A stretch of DNA of 8,113 nucleotides from contig JANXRT010000351.1 of assembly GCA_025356735.1 (NCBI GenBank), positions 1-8,113 on the forward strand. The letters run 5' to 3'. Source of the stretch: Acetobacteraceae bacterium (lineage in GTDB: Bacteria > Pseudomonadota > Alphaproteobacteria > Acetobacterales > Acetobacteraceae). A program made the position numbers and the translations under genes. This document shows positions 1-6,620 of this stretch, in pieces. Each line of letters opens with the position of its first letter. Within the stretch, counting starts at the first letter, position 1. The notes beneath the pieces were generated by a model. The model worked only from the letters and a program-made list of their open reading frames with translations, did no database searches and had not been told where the DNA came from.

Positions 1-553
1 TGTTGCCGGCGAGGCGCGGCACGATCGTCAGCACGAACTCGGCGCGAAAATTGAGGTTTCGGCGGAAATCGAGCAGCCCCATGCTTTCGAACGTGCTTAT
101 CAGCACACCCAGCCCGAGCGCCACGATGACCGGCACCAGCCGGGGCTCATCGAGATAGACCGCGGCTGGATAGGCGACCGCGGCGATGATGCCGGCGGTG
201 ACGATGCCGCGGGCGAGGTTGAGCGTCGCCGCGGTGTCGTACATTTTCTTGCCGATGGTCTTTTCGCGGATTAGCGCGTCCTGAACGCCGAAGTACGAAA
301 ACGCGTCGAGGCCGGTGCTGAACGACAGTCCTAACGCCACCAATCCGAAGTCGGCGGGTGTCAGCAACCGAGCCAGGATCAAGGTGCTGAAGAAGCCGAT
401 GACGCGCACGATGACGCGCCAGGCCAGCACCCAGCCGGCACTGGTGATGGTGCGCGCCGACAGCGAGCGCTTTGCGGCCGCATCATACAGCGACGCATCG
501 TACGGCGATGGGGGCGGCAGCGGCACATCCTGCCGGCGCGACCACGCGGTCAT
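1..553 (-). CDS. Polysaccharide/oligosaccharide flippase (Wzx/PST type), N-terminal part
   Basis: This is the first 184 residues of a multi-pass inner-membrane protein. The reading frame stays open to the left edge, so most of the gene is missing. The N-terminus is a charged, proline-rich cytoplasmic tail of about 35 residues. A hydrophobic segment follows at about 38-60, then the motif ILARLLTPADFGLVAL (59-74), which typifies polysaccharide biosynthesis/export proteins of the MOP (Wzx/PST) superfamily. More hydrophobic stretches lie at about 117-133 and 139-153. Members flip lipid-linked sugar repeat units, or export polysaccharide, across the inner membrane. The family call comes from this motif and the hydropathy pattern; the sugar substrate cannot be told. 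The ATG at 553 has no clear Shine-Dalgarno sequence of its own and overlaps (ATGA) the stop of a short upstream frame, so it may be translationally coupled. No glycosyltransferase or other polysaccharide gene is visible in the window; any such cluster would lie to the left. Confidence 0.8.
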   Translation of the reverse strand, partial: MTAWSRRQDVPLPPPSPYDASLYDAAAKRSLSARTITSAGWVLAWRVIVRVIGFFSTLILARLLTPADFGLVALGLSFSTGLDAFSYFGVQDALIREKTIGKKMYDTAATLNLARGIVTAGIIAAVAYPAAVYLDEPRLVPVIVALGLGVLISTFESMGLLDFRRNLNFRAEFVLTIVPRLAGN

Positions 554-630
554 CGCGCCATCGTCAAGGCAGCGGCCAGGATGAGGCGCTCCAGGATATG
601 GAGGCGCTCCCGGAACCTGCGTTGCCTCAT
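550..630 (-). CDS. Possible 26-aa leader peptide upstream of the flippase
   Basis: A short frame begins with ATG at 630 and ends with TGA at 552-550, sharing the ATGA overlap with the flippase start. It reads as a basic N-terminus (MRQRRFRERL) followed by a hydrophobic tail (LILAAAL). The overlap geometry is what translational coupling looks like, and it would explain why the flippase lacks its own ribosome binding site. Against it, the short frame also has no good Shine-Dalgarno sequence, and a chance ORF of this size is common in G+C-rich DNA. Two 10-bp direct repeats inside it encode the repeated ERL/LERL pattern. I do not recognise the peptide. Confidence 0.25.
   Translation of the reverse strand: MRQRRFRERLHILERLILAAALTMAR
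583..610. repeat. 10-bp direct repeat pair upstream of the flippase
   Basis: GAGGCGCTCC occurs at 583-592 and again at 601-610, 18 bp apart start to start. The second copy, with the G at 600, forms a GGAG-N3-CTCC palindrome. The pair lies within the possible leader ORF, 30-57 bp upstream of the flippase start. It could be an operator or simply a coding repeat. Confidence 0.35.
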
Positions 631-634
631 GTCG

Positions 635-927
635 GGATCTGATCTGGCACTGGACTTTCACGACCGCCAACAGGCAGGGCTAAAGATAAGGCGGAGCTGA
701 AGAAATTGGCGCTCGCACCACATTGGAAATTCAGCAAGTTGTTGAAACCGCAGACATACAGGCCGGGAGGCCGTGGACGGCAGAGGGTAGTCAGGTGGGC
801 ACGGTTGGCAACGACATTATCAGATCGGCAGGGCAGGAAGAAACCGGTAGTTCACGCAAGATCGCAAATCATTCCTGAAATTTCAACCGTTGAATACAAC
901 CACTGATTGAGCGGCGGATCTGATCTG
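635..927. repeat. 12-bp direct repeats bracketing a lower-G+C block
   Basis: GGATCTGATCTG is found at 635-646 and, identical, at 916-927, with 269 bp between. Each copy is itself a near-tandem GATCT-GATCT. The bases beyond the 12-mer do not match, so the repeat is exactly 12 bp. The enclosed DNA is lower in G+C than its surroundings and carries no recognisable gene. This could be the scar or target duplication of a small inserted element, or a pair of regulator sites. No terminal inverted repeats were found just inside the copies. Confidence 0.4.
876..894. promoter_or_regulatory. AT-rich overlapping palindromes, possible operator
   Basis: TGAAATTTCA (876-885) is a perfect 10-bp palindrome. 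Its right end overlaps TTCAAC-C-GTTGAA (882-894), an inverted repeat with 6-bp arms and a 1-bp centre. Together they fill 19 bp in the most AT-rich part of the window, upstream of the flippase on the minus strand. The shape fits a dimeric-regulator operator, but I cannot match it to a known regulator family. Confidence 0.25.
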
Positions 928-945
928 ACATGACCGGCCATGTCA
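926..945. repeat. Small inverted repeat at the crotonase stop codon
   Basis: TGACATG (926-932) and CATGTCA (939-945) form a 7-bp stem with a 6-base loop. The crotonase stop codon (945-943 on the minus strand) lies in the stem. No T-run follows on either strand, so it does not look like an intrinsic terminator. It might stabilise the mRNA end or be chance. Confidence 0.3.
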
Positions 946-1722
946 TCTCCCTTGCCAGGCAGGCTTCCGCTTGCTCAGGAAGGCCTCCAAACCCTCGCGA
1001 AAGTCGTGGCTGGCATAGCACCGCGCGATGAGATCGCCGTCATCATCCGGCTTGTCCGTCTCGTTCAGCCGGCGAAGGGCTTCCTTGGTCACCTGAAGCG
1101 TCAGCGGCGCGTAGCCGGCAACTTGCTCGGCCAGTGCCTCGGCGCGCGCGCCGAGATCTTCGGCGGTCGGCAGGACCTCGGACAGCAGGCCGATCGACCT
1201 CGCCTCATCGGCCTCCATCAGCCGGGCGGTGAAGATCAGATCCTTGACCCGGGCCGGTCCGATCAGAGCGGACAACCGGCGGTAGTTGCTCAGCGACAGG
1301 CAGTTGCCGAGGGTGCGTGCGATTGGAAAGCCGAACCTCAGGTTGGCGGCGCCGATGCGCAGGTCGCAGCAGGCGGCGATCGCGGCCCCGCCGCCGGTGC
1401 AGGCGCCGACGATGGCGGCGATCGTCGGCACCCGGCAGCGCTCGAGCGCGGTCAGCACCCGATCAATCCGGGCCTCGTATTCGATGCCGTCCCGGGCGCC
1501 GGAGAAGGCGCGAAACTGCGCGATGTCGGTGCCGGCGGCGAAGGCGCGGTCGCCGGCGCCGGTCAGGATCAACGCCCGCATCGACCGGTCGGCATCCGCC
1601 TCGGCGCAGATTTCCGCCAGCCGGTCGTACATCGCGAAGGTCAGGGCATTGCGCGATTGCGGGCGGTTGAAGGTGATGCGGCCGATGCCGGCGCTGGCTT
1701 CGTAAAGCAGTTCTTCGGTCAT
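943..1722 (-). CDS. Enoyl-CoA hydratase/isomerase (crotonase) family protein, atypical active site
   Basis: This is a complete 259-residue protein of normal crotonase length. The ATG at 1722 has AGGA placed about 7 bases upstream. Crotonase marks are the N-terminal ITFNRPQSRNAL (16-27), the first oxyanion-hole segment AFAAGTDIAQF (60-70), the second GACTGGGAAIAACCDLRIG (106-124), and the C-terminal LTLQVTKEAL region. Crotonases act on acyl-CoA thioesters by stabilising an enolate. Aligned by eye with rat mitochondrial hydratase, the position of Glu144 (GGGCE) is Ala114 and that of Glu164 (FGQPE) is Ile134, so both catalytic glutamates of classical hydratases are absent. The CoA-binding fold looks intact, but ordinary hydration of enoyl-CoA is unlikely. 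Isomerase, hydrolase or another crotonase chemistry is possible. The gene is divergent from the kor operon across about 200 bp and may share its regulation. The family call is secure; the reaction is unknown. Confidence 0.9.
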   Translation of the reverse strand: MTEELLYEASAGIGRITFNRPQSRNALTFAMYDRLAEICAEADADRSMRALILTGAGDRAFAAGTDIAQFRAFSGARDGIEYEARIDRVLTALERCRVPTIAAIVGACTGGGAAIAACCDLRIGAANLRFGFPIARTLGNCLSLSNYRRLSALIGPARVKDLIFTARLMEADEARSIGLLSEVLPTAEDLGARAEALAEQVAGYAPLTLQVTKEALRRLNETDKPDDDGDLIARCYASHDFREGLEAFLSKRKPAWQGR

Positions 1723-1824
1723 GCTGATCCTGCGGCGATATCAAAGCGTCCCATCGCATTCGCCGGCTTTGCAAGCAAGGCTCCCGGCGCGGACGCCAGG
1801 CCGAGGGATCGGCGTGGGTAGTAG

Positions 1825-1853
1825 TTGATGAGACGACGATTTTCTTCTAGCCT
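1825..1853 (+). promoter_or_regulatory. Candidate sigma-70-type promoter of the kor operon
   Basis: TTGATG (1825-1830) and TAGCCT (1848-1853) are separated by 17 bp, the ideal spacing. The -35 box matches TTGACA at four positions and the -10 box matches TATAAT at three, so it would be a weak or activator-dependent promoter. Transcription would begin near 1860, giving a leader of about 60 bases before korC. The region is shared with the divergent crotonase gene, for which I saw no equally good promoter. Confidence 0.3.
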
Positions 1854-1921
1854 GATCGGCCCTCGCACCGACGGTCAACCAGAAACCGCGGGCGAGAACA
1901 AGACCCGAGGAGAAGCACGTC

Positions 1922-3721
1922 TTGCAGCCGACTGATATCCGCGATCCCGACTATTTTCATAAAGTCGTTGATTGCCAATGGGCTTGCCCCGCGCACACCC
2001 CGGTTCCCGAATACATCCGACTGATCTCGGCCCGGCGCTATGCCGACGCCTATATGATCAACTGGAAGTCGAATGTTTTTCCCGGCGTGCTCGGCCGCAC
2101 CTGCGACCGCCCGTGTGAGCCGGCCTGCCGCCGCGGCCGCGTCGATGAGGAGCCGGTGGCGATCTGCCGGCTGAAGCGCGTGGCCGCCGATTACAAGGGC
2201 GACGTTTCCAGCCGCATGCCGCCGAAGCCCGCCGCGCGCAACGGCCGCCGCATCGCTTTGGTCGGTGCCGGCCCGGCCTCGCTGACGGTAGCGCGCGACC
2301 TGGCGCCGCTTGGCTACGAACTTACCCTGTTCGACGGCGACCGCCGTGGCGGGGGCATGATCCGCAGTCAAATTCCAAAGTTCCGGCTGCCGGAGGAGGT
2401 GATCGACGAGGAGGTCGGCTACATCCTCGACCTCGGCATCGAGACCCGGTTCGGCACCCGCGTCGATAGCCTGAAAGGCCTGCTGGCCGAAGGCTTCGAC
2501 GCCGTGTTCGTCGGCTCCGGTGCGCCGCGTGGCCGCGACCTCGATCTGCCCGGTCGGCAGGAGGCATCGGAGAACATCCATATCGGCATTGACTGGCTGG
2601 CCTCGGTCTCGTTCGGCCATGTCGAGAAGATCGGCCGCCGCGTCATCGTGCTCGGCGGCGGCAACACGGCGATGGATTGCTGCCGGTCATCGCGCCGGCT
2701 TGGCGGTGAAGACGTCAAGGTCGTGGTCCGCAGCGGCTTCGACGAGATGAAGGCTTCTCCCTGGGAAAAGCAGGACGCGCTGAATGAGGACATTCCGATC
2801 CTCAACTACCTGGTGCCGAAGGAATTTCTCCACGAGGACGGCCGCCTGGTCGGCATGATGTTCGAGAAGGTCGCCGCCCGTATCGACGCCGACGGCCGCC
2901 GCCATCTGGAGGCGACTGGCGAGCCGGATGTGCGGATCGACGCCGACGACGTGCTGATCGCCGTCGGCCAGCAGAATTCCTTCCCGTGGATCGAACGCGA
3001 TATCGGCCTCGAGTTCGATCGCTCCGGCATGCCGATCGTTTCGGAAGTCACCCACCGATCTACCCGGGAAAACGTGTTCTTCGGCGGTGACGCGGCGTTC
3101 GGGCCGAAGAACATCATCTGGGCGGTGGCGCACGGCCACCAGGCCGCGATCTCGATCCACAAGCTTTGTGAGGGCGAGGACGTGGAGGCACGGCCGCCGC
3201 CGATGGTCACGCTGACCAGCCAGAAGATGGGCATCCACGAGTGGAGCTACGACAACGACGTTTCCAACGATCTGCGCTTTCGGGTGCCGCACCAGGACAA
3301 GGCGATCGCGTTGCGCGACATCCGCTCCGAGGTCGAGCTTGGCTATGACGACGCGCTGGCCTTCAAGGAGGCGCAGCGCTGCCTCAATTGCGACATCCAG
3401 ACCGTGTTCACCGACAAGCTCTGCATCGAGTGCGATGCCTGCGTCGATATCTGCCCGGTCGATTGCATCAGCTTCGTCGATAACGGCCCGGAGGCGGAAC
3501 TGCGCCAGCGTCTGACCGCGCCGGCTCATAACCTGACGCAGGCGCTTTATGTCTCGAACGCGCTGAAGACCGGTCGGGTGATGGCCAAGGACGAGGATGT
3601 CTGCCTGCATTGCGGCCTGTGCGCCGAGCGCTGCCCGACCGGGGCGTGGGACATGCAGGGCACCCTGATCGACATGGCGCAAGCCGGAACGGAAAAGGTG
3701 CTCGCATGCTCCAGGCACTAG
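1922..3721 (+). CDS. korC: KorC: GltD-like FAD/NAD(P) oxidoreductase subunit with fused [4Fe-4S] domains
   Basis: The 599-residue protein starts at TTG 1922, chosen because GAGGAGA (1907-1913) lies 8 bases upstream and the first in-frame ATG is only codon 45. The N-terminal domain carries cysteines Cys18, Cys22, Cys61, Cys65, Cys69 and Cys82, as in the Fe-S domain of glutamate synthase small subunit/NfnB/dihydropyrimidine dehydrogenase. An FAD fold follows with GAGPAS (115-120), then an NAD(P)-binding fold with VLGGGNTAMD (243-252) and the FAD-site segment FFGGDA (386-391). The C-terminus is ferredoxin-like: RCLNC (486-490), Cys501/504/507/511 and Cys561/564/567/571, enough for two [4Fe-4S] clusters. 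No glutamate synthase large subunit is nearby. Instead the gene overlaps korA by 16 bp, so it is most likely the electron-transfer and NAD(P)-reducing subunit of the 2-oxoacid oxidoreductase. This matches what I recall of the third subunit of Azoarcus evansii 2-oxoglutarate:NADP+ oxidoreductase. NAD versus NADP preference cannot be read safely. Confidence 0.88.
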   Translation: MQPTDIRDPDYFHKVVDCQWACPAHTPVPEYIRLISARRYADAYMINWKSNVFPGVLGRTCDRPCEPACRRGRVDEEPVAICRLKRVAADYKGDVSSRMPPKPAARNGRRIALVGAGPASLTVARDLAPLGYELTLFDGDRRGGGMIRSQIPKFRLPEEVIDEEVGYILDLGIETRFGTRVDSLKGLLAEGFDAVFVGSGAPRGRDLDLPGRQEASENIHIGIDWLASVSFGHVEKIGRRVIVLGGGNTAMDCCRSSRRLGGEDVKVVVRSGFDEMKASPWEKQDALNEDIPILNYLVPKEFLHEDGRLVGMMFEKVAARIDADGRRHLEATGEPDVRIDADDVLIAVGQQNSFPWIERDIGLEFDRSGMPIVSEVTHRSTRENVFFGGDAAFGPKNIIWAVAHGHQAAISIHKLCEGEDVEARPPPMVTLTSQKMGIHEWSYDNDVSNDLRFRVPHQDKAIALRDIRSEVELGYDDALAFKEAQRCLNCDIQTVFTDKLCIECDACVDICPVDCISFVDNGPEAELRQRLTAPAHNLTQALYVSNALKTGRVMAKDEDVCLHCGLCAERCPTGAWDMQGTLIDMAQAGTEKVLACSRH

Positions 3722-5547
3722 AACGGGTCAACGATTTCGTCGTCAAGTTCGCCAACGTCAACGGATCGGGTTCGGCCAGCGCCAACGCGCTGTTCGCCAA
3801 GTCGATCCTCCGCATGGGCGTGCCGGTGGCGCCGCGCAACATCTTCCCATCCAACATCCAGGGCCTGCCGACCTGGTACGAGGTCCGGGTGTCGGAAGCC
3901 GGCTACCTTGGCGCGCGCGGCGGCTCCGACTTGATGGTCGCGATGAACCCGCAGACCTGGGCCGAGGACGTGGCGGGGATCGAGCCCGGGGGATATCTTT
4001 TCTACGACAGCACCAAGCCGATGCCGGCCTCGCGCTTTCGCCCCGACATCAACGTCATCGGCGTGCCCCTGACCGAAATCTGTAACCGCGAATACACCGA
4101 CACGCGTCAGCGCCAGCTGTTCAAGAATATCGTTTACGTGGGCGCCTTGTCGGCGCTGCTCGATATGGATCCGGTGGTGATCGAGCAGCTTCTCGGCGAG
4201 CAGTTCAAGGGCCGTGACAAGCTGATCGCGGCCAACGTCCAGGCGCTGCACATGGGCCGCGACTATGCCCGCGCCAACCTGACCTGCCCGATCGGGCTGC
4301 GGGTGCGCCATTCGGACAAGGTTGGAGACCGCATCTCGATCGAGGGTAACGCCGCCGCGGCACTCGGTGCCGTGTATGGCGGCGCCACGGTTTGCGCATG
4401 GTATCCGATCACGCCTTCCTCGTCGTTGGCCGAGGCCTTCCAGCGCTACTGCGCGCGCTACCGCACCGACAAGGAAACACAGACAAATAAATTTGCCATT
4501 GTTCAGGCCGAGGACGAACTGTCCTCGATCGGCATGGTGATCGGCGCCGGCTGGAACGGCGCGCGCGCCTTCACCGCGACCTCTGGCCCAGGCATCTCGC
4601 TGATGCAAGAGTTTTTCGGCCTGGCCTACTTCGCCGAAATCCCCGCCGTGATCTTCGACGTGCAGCGCGCGGGACCCTCCACGGGGATGCCGACGCGCAA
4701 CCAGCAATGCGATATCCTCGCCTGCGCCTATGCCTCGCACGGCGACACCAAGCACGTTCTGCTGTTTCCCGAAGACCCTTACGAATGCTTCGAGATGAGT
4801 GCGTTGTCGTTCGATCTTGCCGACCGGCTGCAGACGCCGATTTTCGTCATGCTCGACCTCGACATCGGCATGAACGAGCGGCTGTGCAAACCTTTTGTCT
4901 GGGATGACGCAAGGAAACTCGACCGCGGCAAGGTGATGACCGCCGAGCAACTGACAGCCGGCGCGAAGTTCGGCCGCTACCTTGACGTCGATGGCGACGG
5001 CATTGCCTATCGCACGCTGCCCGGCACCCACCCGACCAAGGGCGCATTCTTCACGCGCGGCACGTCGAAGGACAGGTTCGCCCGGTATTCCGAGGAAGGT
5101 GCCGACTACGCCGACAACATGGATCGGCTGCTGAAGAAGTTCGAAACCGCGAAGGATCTGGTGCCGAATCCAGTTGTTCGCATCTGCCCCGATACCACGC
5201 CAATCGGTGCGATCTACTATGGCTCGACCAGCCCGGCAATGTCCGAGGCGTGGGAGCGGCTAGCCGAGCGCGGCATCCATGTCGATCTGCTGCGGGTGCG
5301 CGGCTTCCCGTTCAACGACGCCGTGCGCGCCTTCATCGACGCCCACGACCAAGTCTTCGTCATCGAGCAGAACCGCGACGCTCAGCTTCGCATGCTGCTG
5401 GTCAATGAGCTCGAAATCGATCCGAGGAAGCTGACCCGGGTGCTGCACTACGACGGCACCCCGATCACAGCGCGGATCATCGCGCAGGCGATCGCCGACA
5501 AAGCCATCACCGCGGAACCGATCCGCCAGCGAGAGGCCGTAACGTGA
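3706..5547 (+). CDS. korA: KorA: 2-oxoacid (probably 2-oxoglutarate) oxidoreductase, fused gamma-alpha subunit
   Basis: This 613-residue protein starts at ATG 3706, with AAGG 7 bases upstream. An earlier in-frame ATG at 3610 only adds residues that are korC read out of frame. The gene overlaps the end of korC by 16 bp. Residues about 8-195 form the POR gamma domain (family signature VNGSGSASAN at 18-27, then EAGYLGARGG). Residues about 208-610 form the alpha part: YPITPSS (233-239), TATSGPG (290-296) and RAGPSTGMPT (321-330) are hallmarks of 2-oxoacid:ferredoxin oxidoreductase alpha chains. This subunit binds the 2-oxoacid and CoA and contacts the TPP held by KorB. The fused gamma-alpha order is the KorA arrangement, as in the Mycobacterium tuberculosis KorAB type, which favours 2-oxoglutarate. 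The substrate is nevertheless inferred, and another 2-oxoacid is not excluded. There are no Fe-S cysteine motifs in this chain. The stop overlaps the korB GTG. Confidence 0.9.
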   Translation: MLQALERVNDFVVKFANVNGSGSASANALFAKSILRMGVPVAPRNIFPSNIQGLPTWYEVRVSEAGYLGARGGSDLMVAMNPQTWAEDVAGIEPGGYLFYDSTKPMPASRFRPDINVIGVPLTEICNREYTDTRQRQLFKNIVYVGALSALLDMDPVVIEQLLGEQFKGRDKLIAANVQALHMGRDYARANLTCPIGLRVRHSDKVGDRISIEGNAAAALGAVYGGATVCAWYPITPSSSLAEAFQRYCARYRTDKETQTNKFAIVQAEDELSSIGMVIGAGWNGARAFTATSGPGISLMQEFFGLAYFAEIPAVIFDVQRAGPSTGMPTRNQQCDILACAYASHGDTKHVLLFPEDPYECFEMSALSFDLADRLQTPIFVMLDLDIGMNERLCKPFVWDDARKLDRGKVMTAEQLTAGAKFGRYLDVDGDGIAYRTLPGTHPTKGAFFTRGTSKDRFARYSEEGADYADNMDRLLKKFETAKDLVPNPVVRICPDTTPIGAIYYGSTSPAMSEAWERLAERGIHVDLLRVRGFPFNDAVRAFIDAHDQVFVIEQNRDAQLRMLLVNELEIDPRKLTRVLHYDGTPITARIIAQAIADKAITAEPIRQREAVT

Positions 5548-6599
5548 GCTTTCTTCCCAAACCCAGGATGCACCATCCCGACCTGCACACCAACGCGCTC
5601 GGCCTGACGCGCCGGGACTACGAGGGCGCGATCTCCACGCTTTGCGCTGGCTGCGGCCATGACAGCATCAGCGCCGCCATCGTGCGCGCCTGCTTCGAGC
5701 TCGACATCGAGCCGCACCGCGTTGCCAAGCTGTCAGGCATCGGCTGCACGTCCAAGACTCCCACGTACTTTCTCGGCGCCTCGCACGGCTTCAACTCGGT
5801 GCATGGCCGCATGCCATCGGTGCTGACCGGCGCCAACCTTGCCAACCACGACCTGATCTACCTTGGCGTCTCGGGCGATGGCGACAGCGCCTCGATTGGC
5901 TTTGGACAGTTCGCCCATTCTATCCGCCGTGGCGTCAACATGACCTATATCGTTGAGAACAACGGCGTTTATGGTCTGACCAAGGGCCAGTTCTCGGCGA
6001 CCTCCGACAAGGGCGCGAAGTCGAAGCGCGGCGTCGTCAACAGCGACGAGGCGATCGACATGGTCAGCATCGCGCTGCAGCTTGGCGCTACCTTCGTGGC
6101 GCGAAGCTTTTCCGGCGACAAGGTGCAGCTGGTGCCGCTGATCCAGGCCGCGTTGCGCCACAAGGGGGCCGCCTTCATCGACTGCATCAGCCCCTGCGTC
6201 GCCTTCAACAACCATGACGGCTCGACAAAAAGCTATGATTACGTGCGTGAGCATAACAGCGCGATGAACTACCTCGACGTCATCACCGGCCGCGACGAGA
6301 TCGTGGTCGACTACGCGCCGGGCACCACCGAGATCGTTACCCAGCATGACGGCTCGACGTTGCAGCTGCGAAAGCTGTCGCAGGATTACGACGTCCATGA
6401 CCGCGTCGCCGCCATCGCCTTCCTGGCCGAACGCCATGCCGCCGGCGACATCCCTACCGGCCTGATCTATGTCGATCCGGAGGCAGACGATTTACATGGA
6501 TATCTGCATACCTCGCCCACGCCGTTGAATGCACTTACGGACTCAGAACTCTGTCCGGGTTCTGCGGCATTGGAGAAACTTAACGCCAGCTTGAGGTAA
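5544..6599 (+). CDS. korB: KorB: 2-oxoacid oxidoreductase beta subunit (TPP and [4Fe-4S])
   Basis: The 351-residue protein starts at GTG 5544, inside the GTGA overlap with the korA stop. GAGAGG (5531-5536) lies 7 bases upstream. It holds the catalytic cofactors. Cys34 and Cys37 (CAGCGHD), Cys68 (GIGCTS) and one of Cys214/Cys218 (DCISPC) supply the ligands of one [4Fe-4S] cluster, as in Sulfolobus 2-oxoacid oxidoreductases. GDGD (111-114) through ENN (138-140) is the TPP/Mg binding motif, followed by GVYGLTKGQ (141-149). The reaction is decarboxylation of a 2-oxoacid on TPP, transfer of the acyl group to CoA, and passage of two electrons to the cluster and then to KorC. The lysine in GLTKGQ and the overall length fit KorB-type beta chains. 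It is the last gene of the korC-korA-korB unit, and gpt approaches from the other side 48 bp on. Confidence 0.92.
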   Translation: MSFLPKPRMHHPDLHTNALGLTRRDYEGAISTLCAGCGHDSISAAIVRACFELDIEPHRVAKLSGIGCTSKTPTYFLGASHGFNSVHGRMPSVLTGANLANHDLIYLGVSGDGDSASIGFGQFAHSIRRGVNMTYIVENNGVYGLTKGQFSATSDKGAKSKRGVVNSDEAIDMVSIALQLGATFVARSFSGDKVQLVPLIQAALRHKGAAFIDCISPCVAFNNHDGSTKSYDYVREHNSAMNYLDVITGRDEIVVDYAPGTTEIVTQHDGSTLQLRKLSQDYDVHDRVAAIAFLAERHAAGDIPTGLIYVDPEADDLHGYLHTSPTPLNALTDSELCPGSAALEKLNASLR

Positions 6600-6620
6600 G
6601 GATAGGGTCTGCCCCAAACC

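Larger units (their letters stand above)
631..942. other. Intergenic stretch without a convincing gene
   Basis: Between the crotonase stop and the possible flippase leader there are about 310 bp with no gene I can support. My hand count gives about 53% G+C for 661-900, clearly lower than the flanking genes, and 841-900 is only about 40%. The short open frames here (for example 706-906 on the plus strand) resemble no family, are basic and low in structure, and lack a ribosome binding site. The stretch would have to hold the flippase promoter on the minus strand, but I found no convincing -35/-10 pair. It is bracketed by a 12-bp direct repeat and contains an AT-rich palindrome, both listed separately. 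Confidence 0.6.

Noticed and set aside
706..906. 66-residue open frame in the intergenic stretch
   Set aside because: It has no ribosome binding site, no recognisable similarity and a random-looking basic composition.
940..1821. 293-residue open frame on the plus strand, opposite the crotonase gene
   Set aside because: It is antisense to a clear crotonase, has Ala/Gly/Arg-rich composition typical of high-G+C shadow frames, and shows no family motif.
3610..3705. N-terminal extension of KorA by 32 residues
   Set aside because: These codons are korC read out of frame. The ATG at 3706 has a Shine-Dalgarno sequence and gives the family's normal N-terminus.
2687..3718. 343-residue open frame on the minus strand, opposite korC
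   Set aside because: It lies wholly antisense to the conserved FAD/NAD and Fe-S domains of KorC and has no recognisable motif.
1922..3721. Glutamate synthase small subunit (gltD)
   Set aside because: The core is GltD-like, but no gltB is present, there is an extra C-terminal ferredoxin domain, and the gene overlaps korA, so an electron-transfer subunit fits better.
3718..5031. 437-residue open frame on the minus strand, opposite korA
   Set aside because: It is antisense to conserved KorA blocks. Its His/Val/Gly/Arg-rich composition is that of a mirror frame.
5733..6437. 234-residue open frame on the minus strand, opposite korB
   Set aside because: It is antisense to the TPP-binding region of KorB and has no family resemblance.
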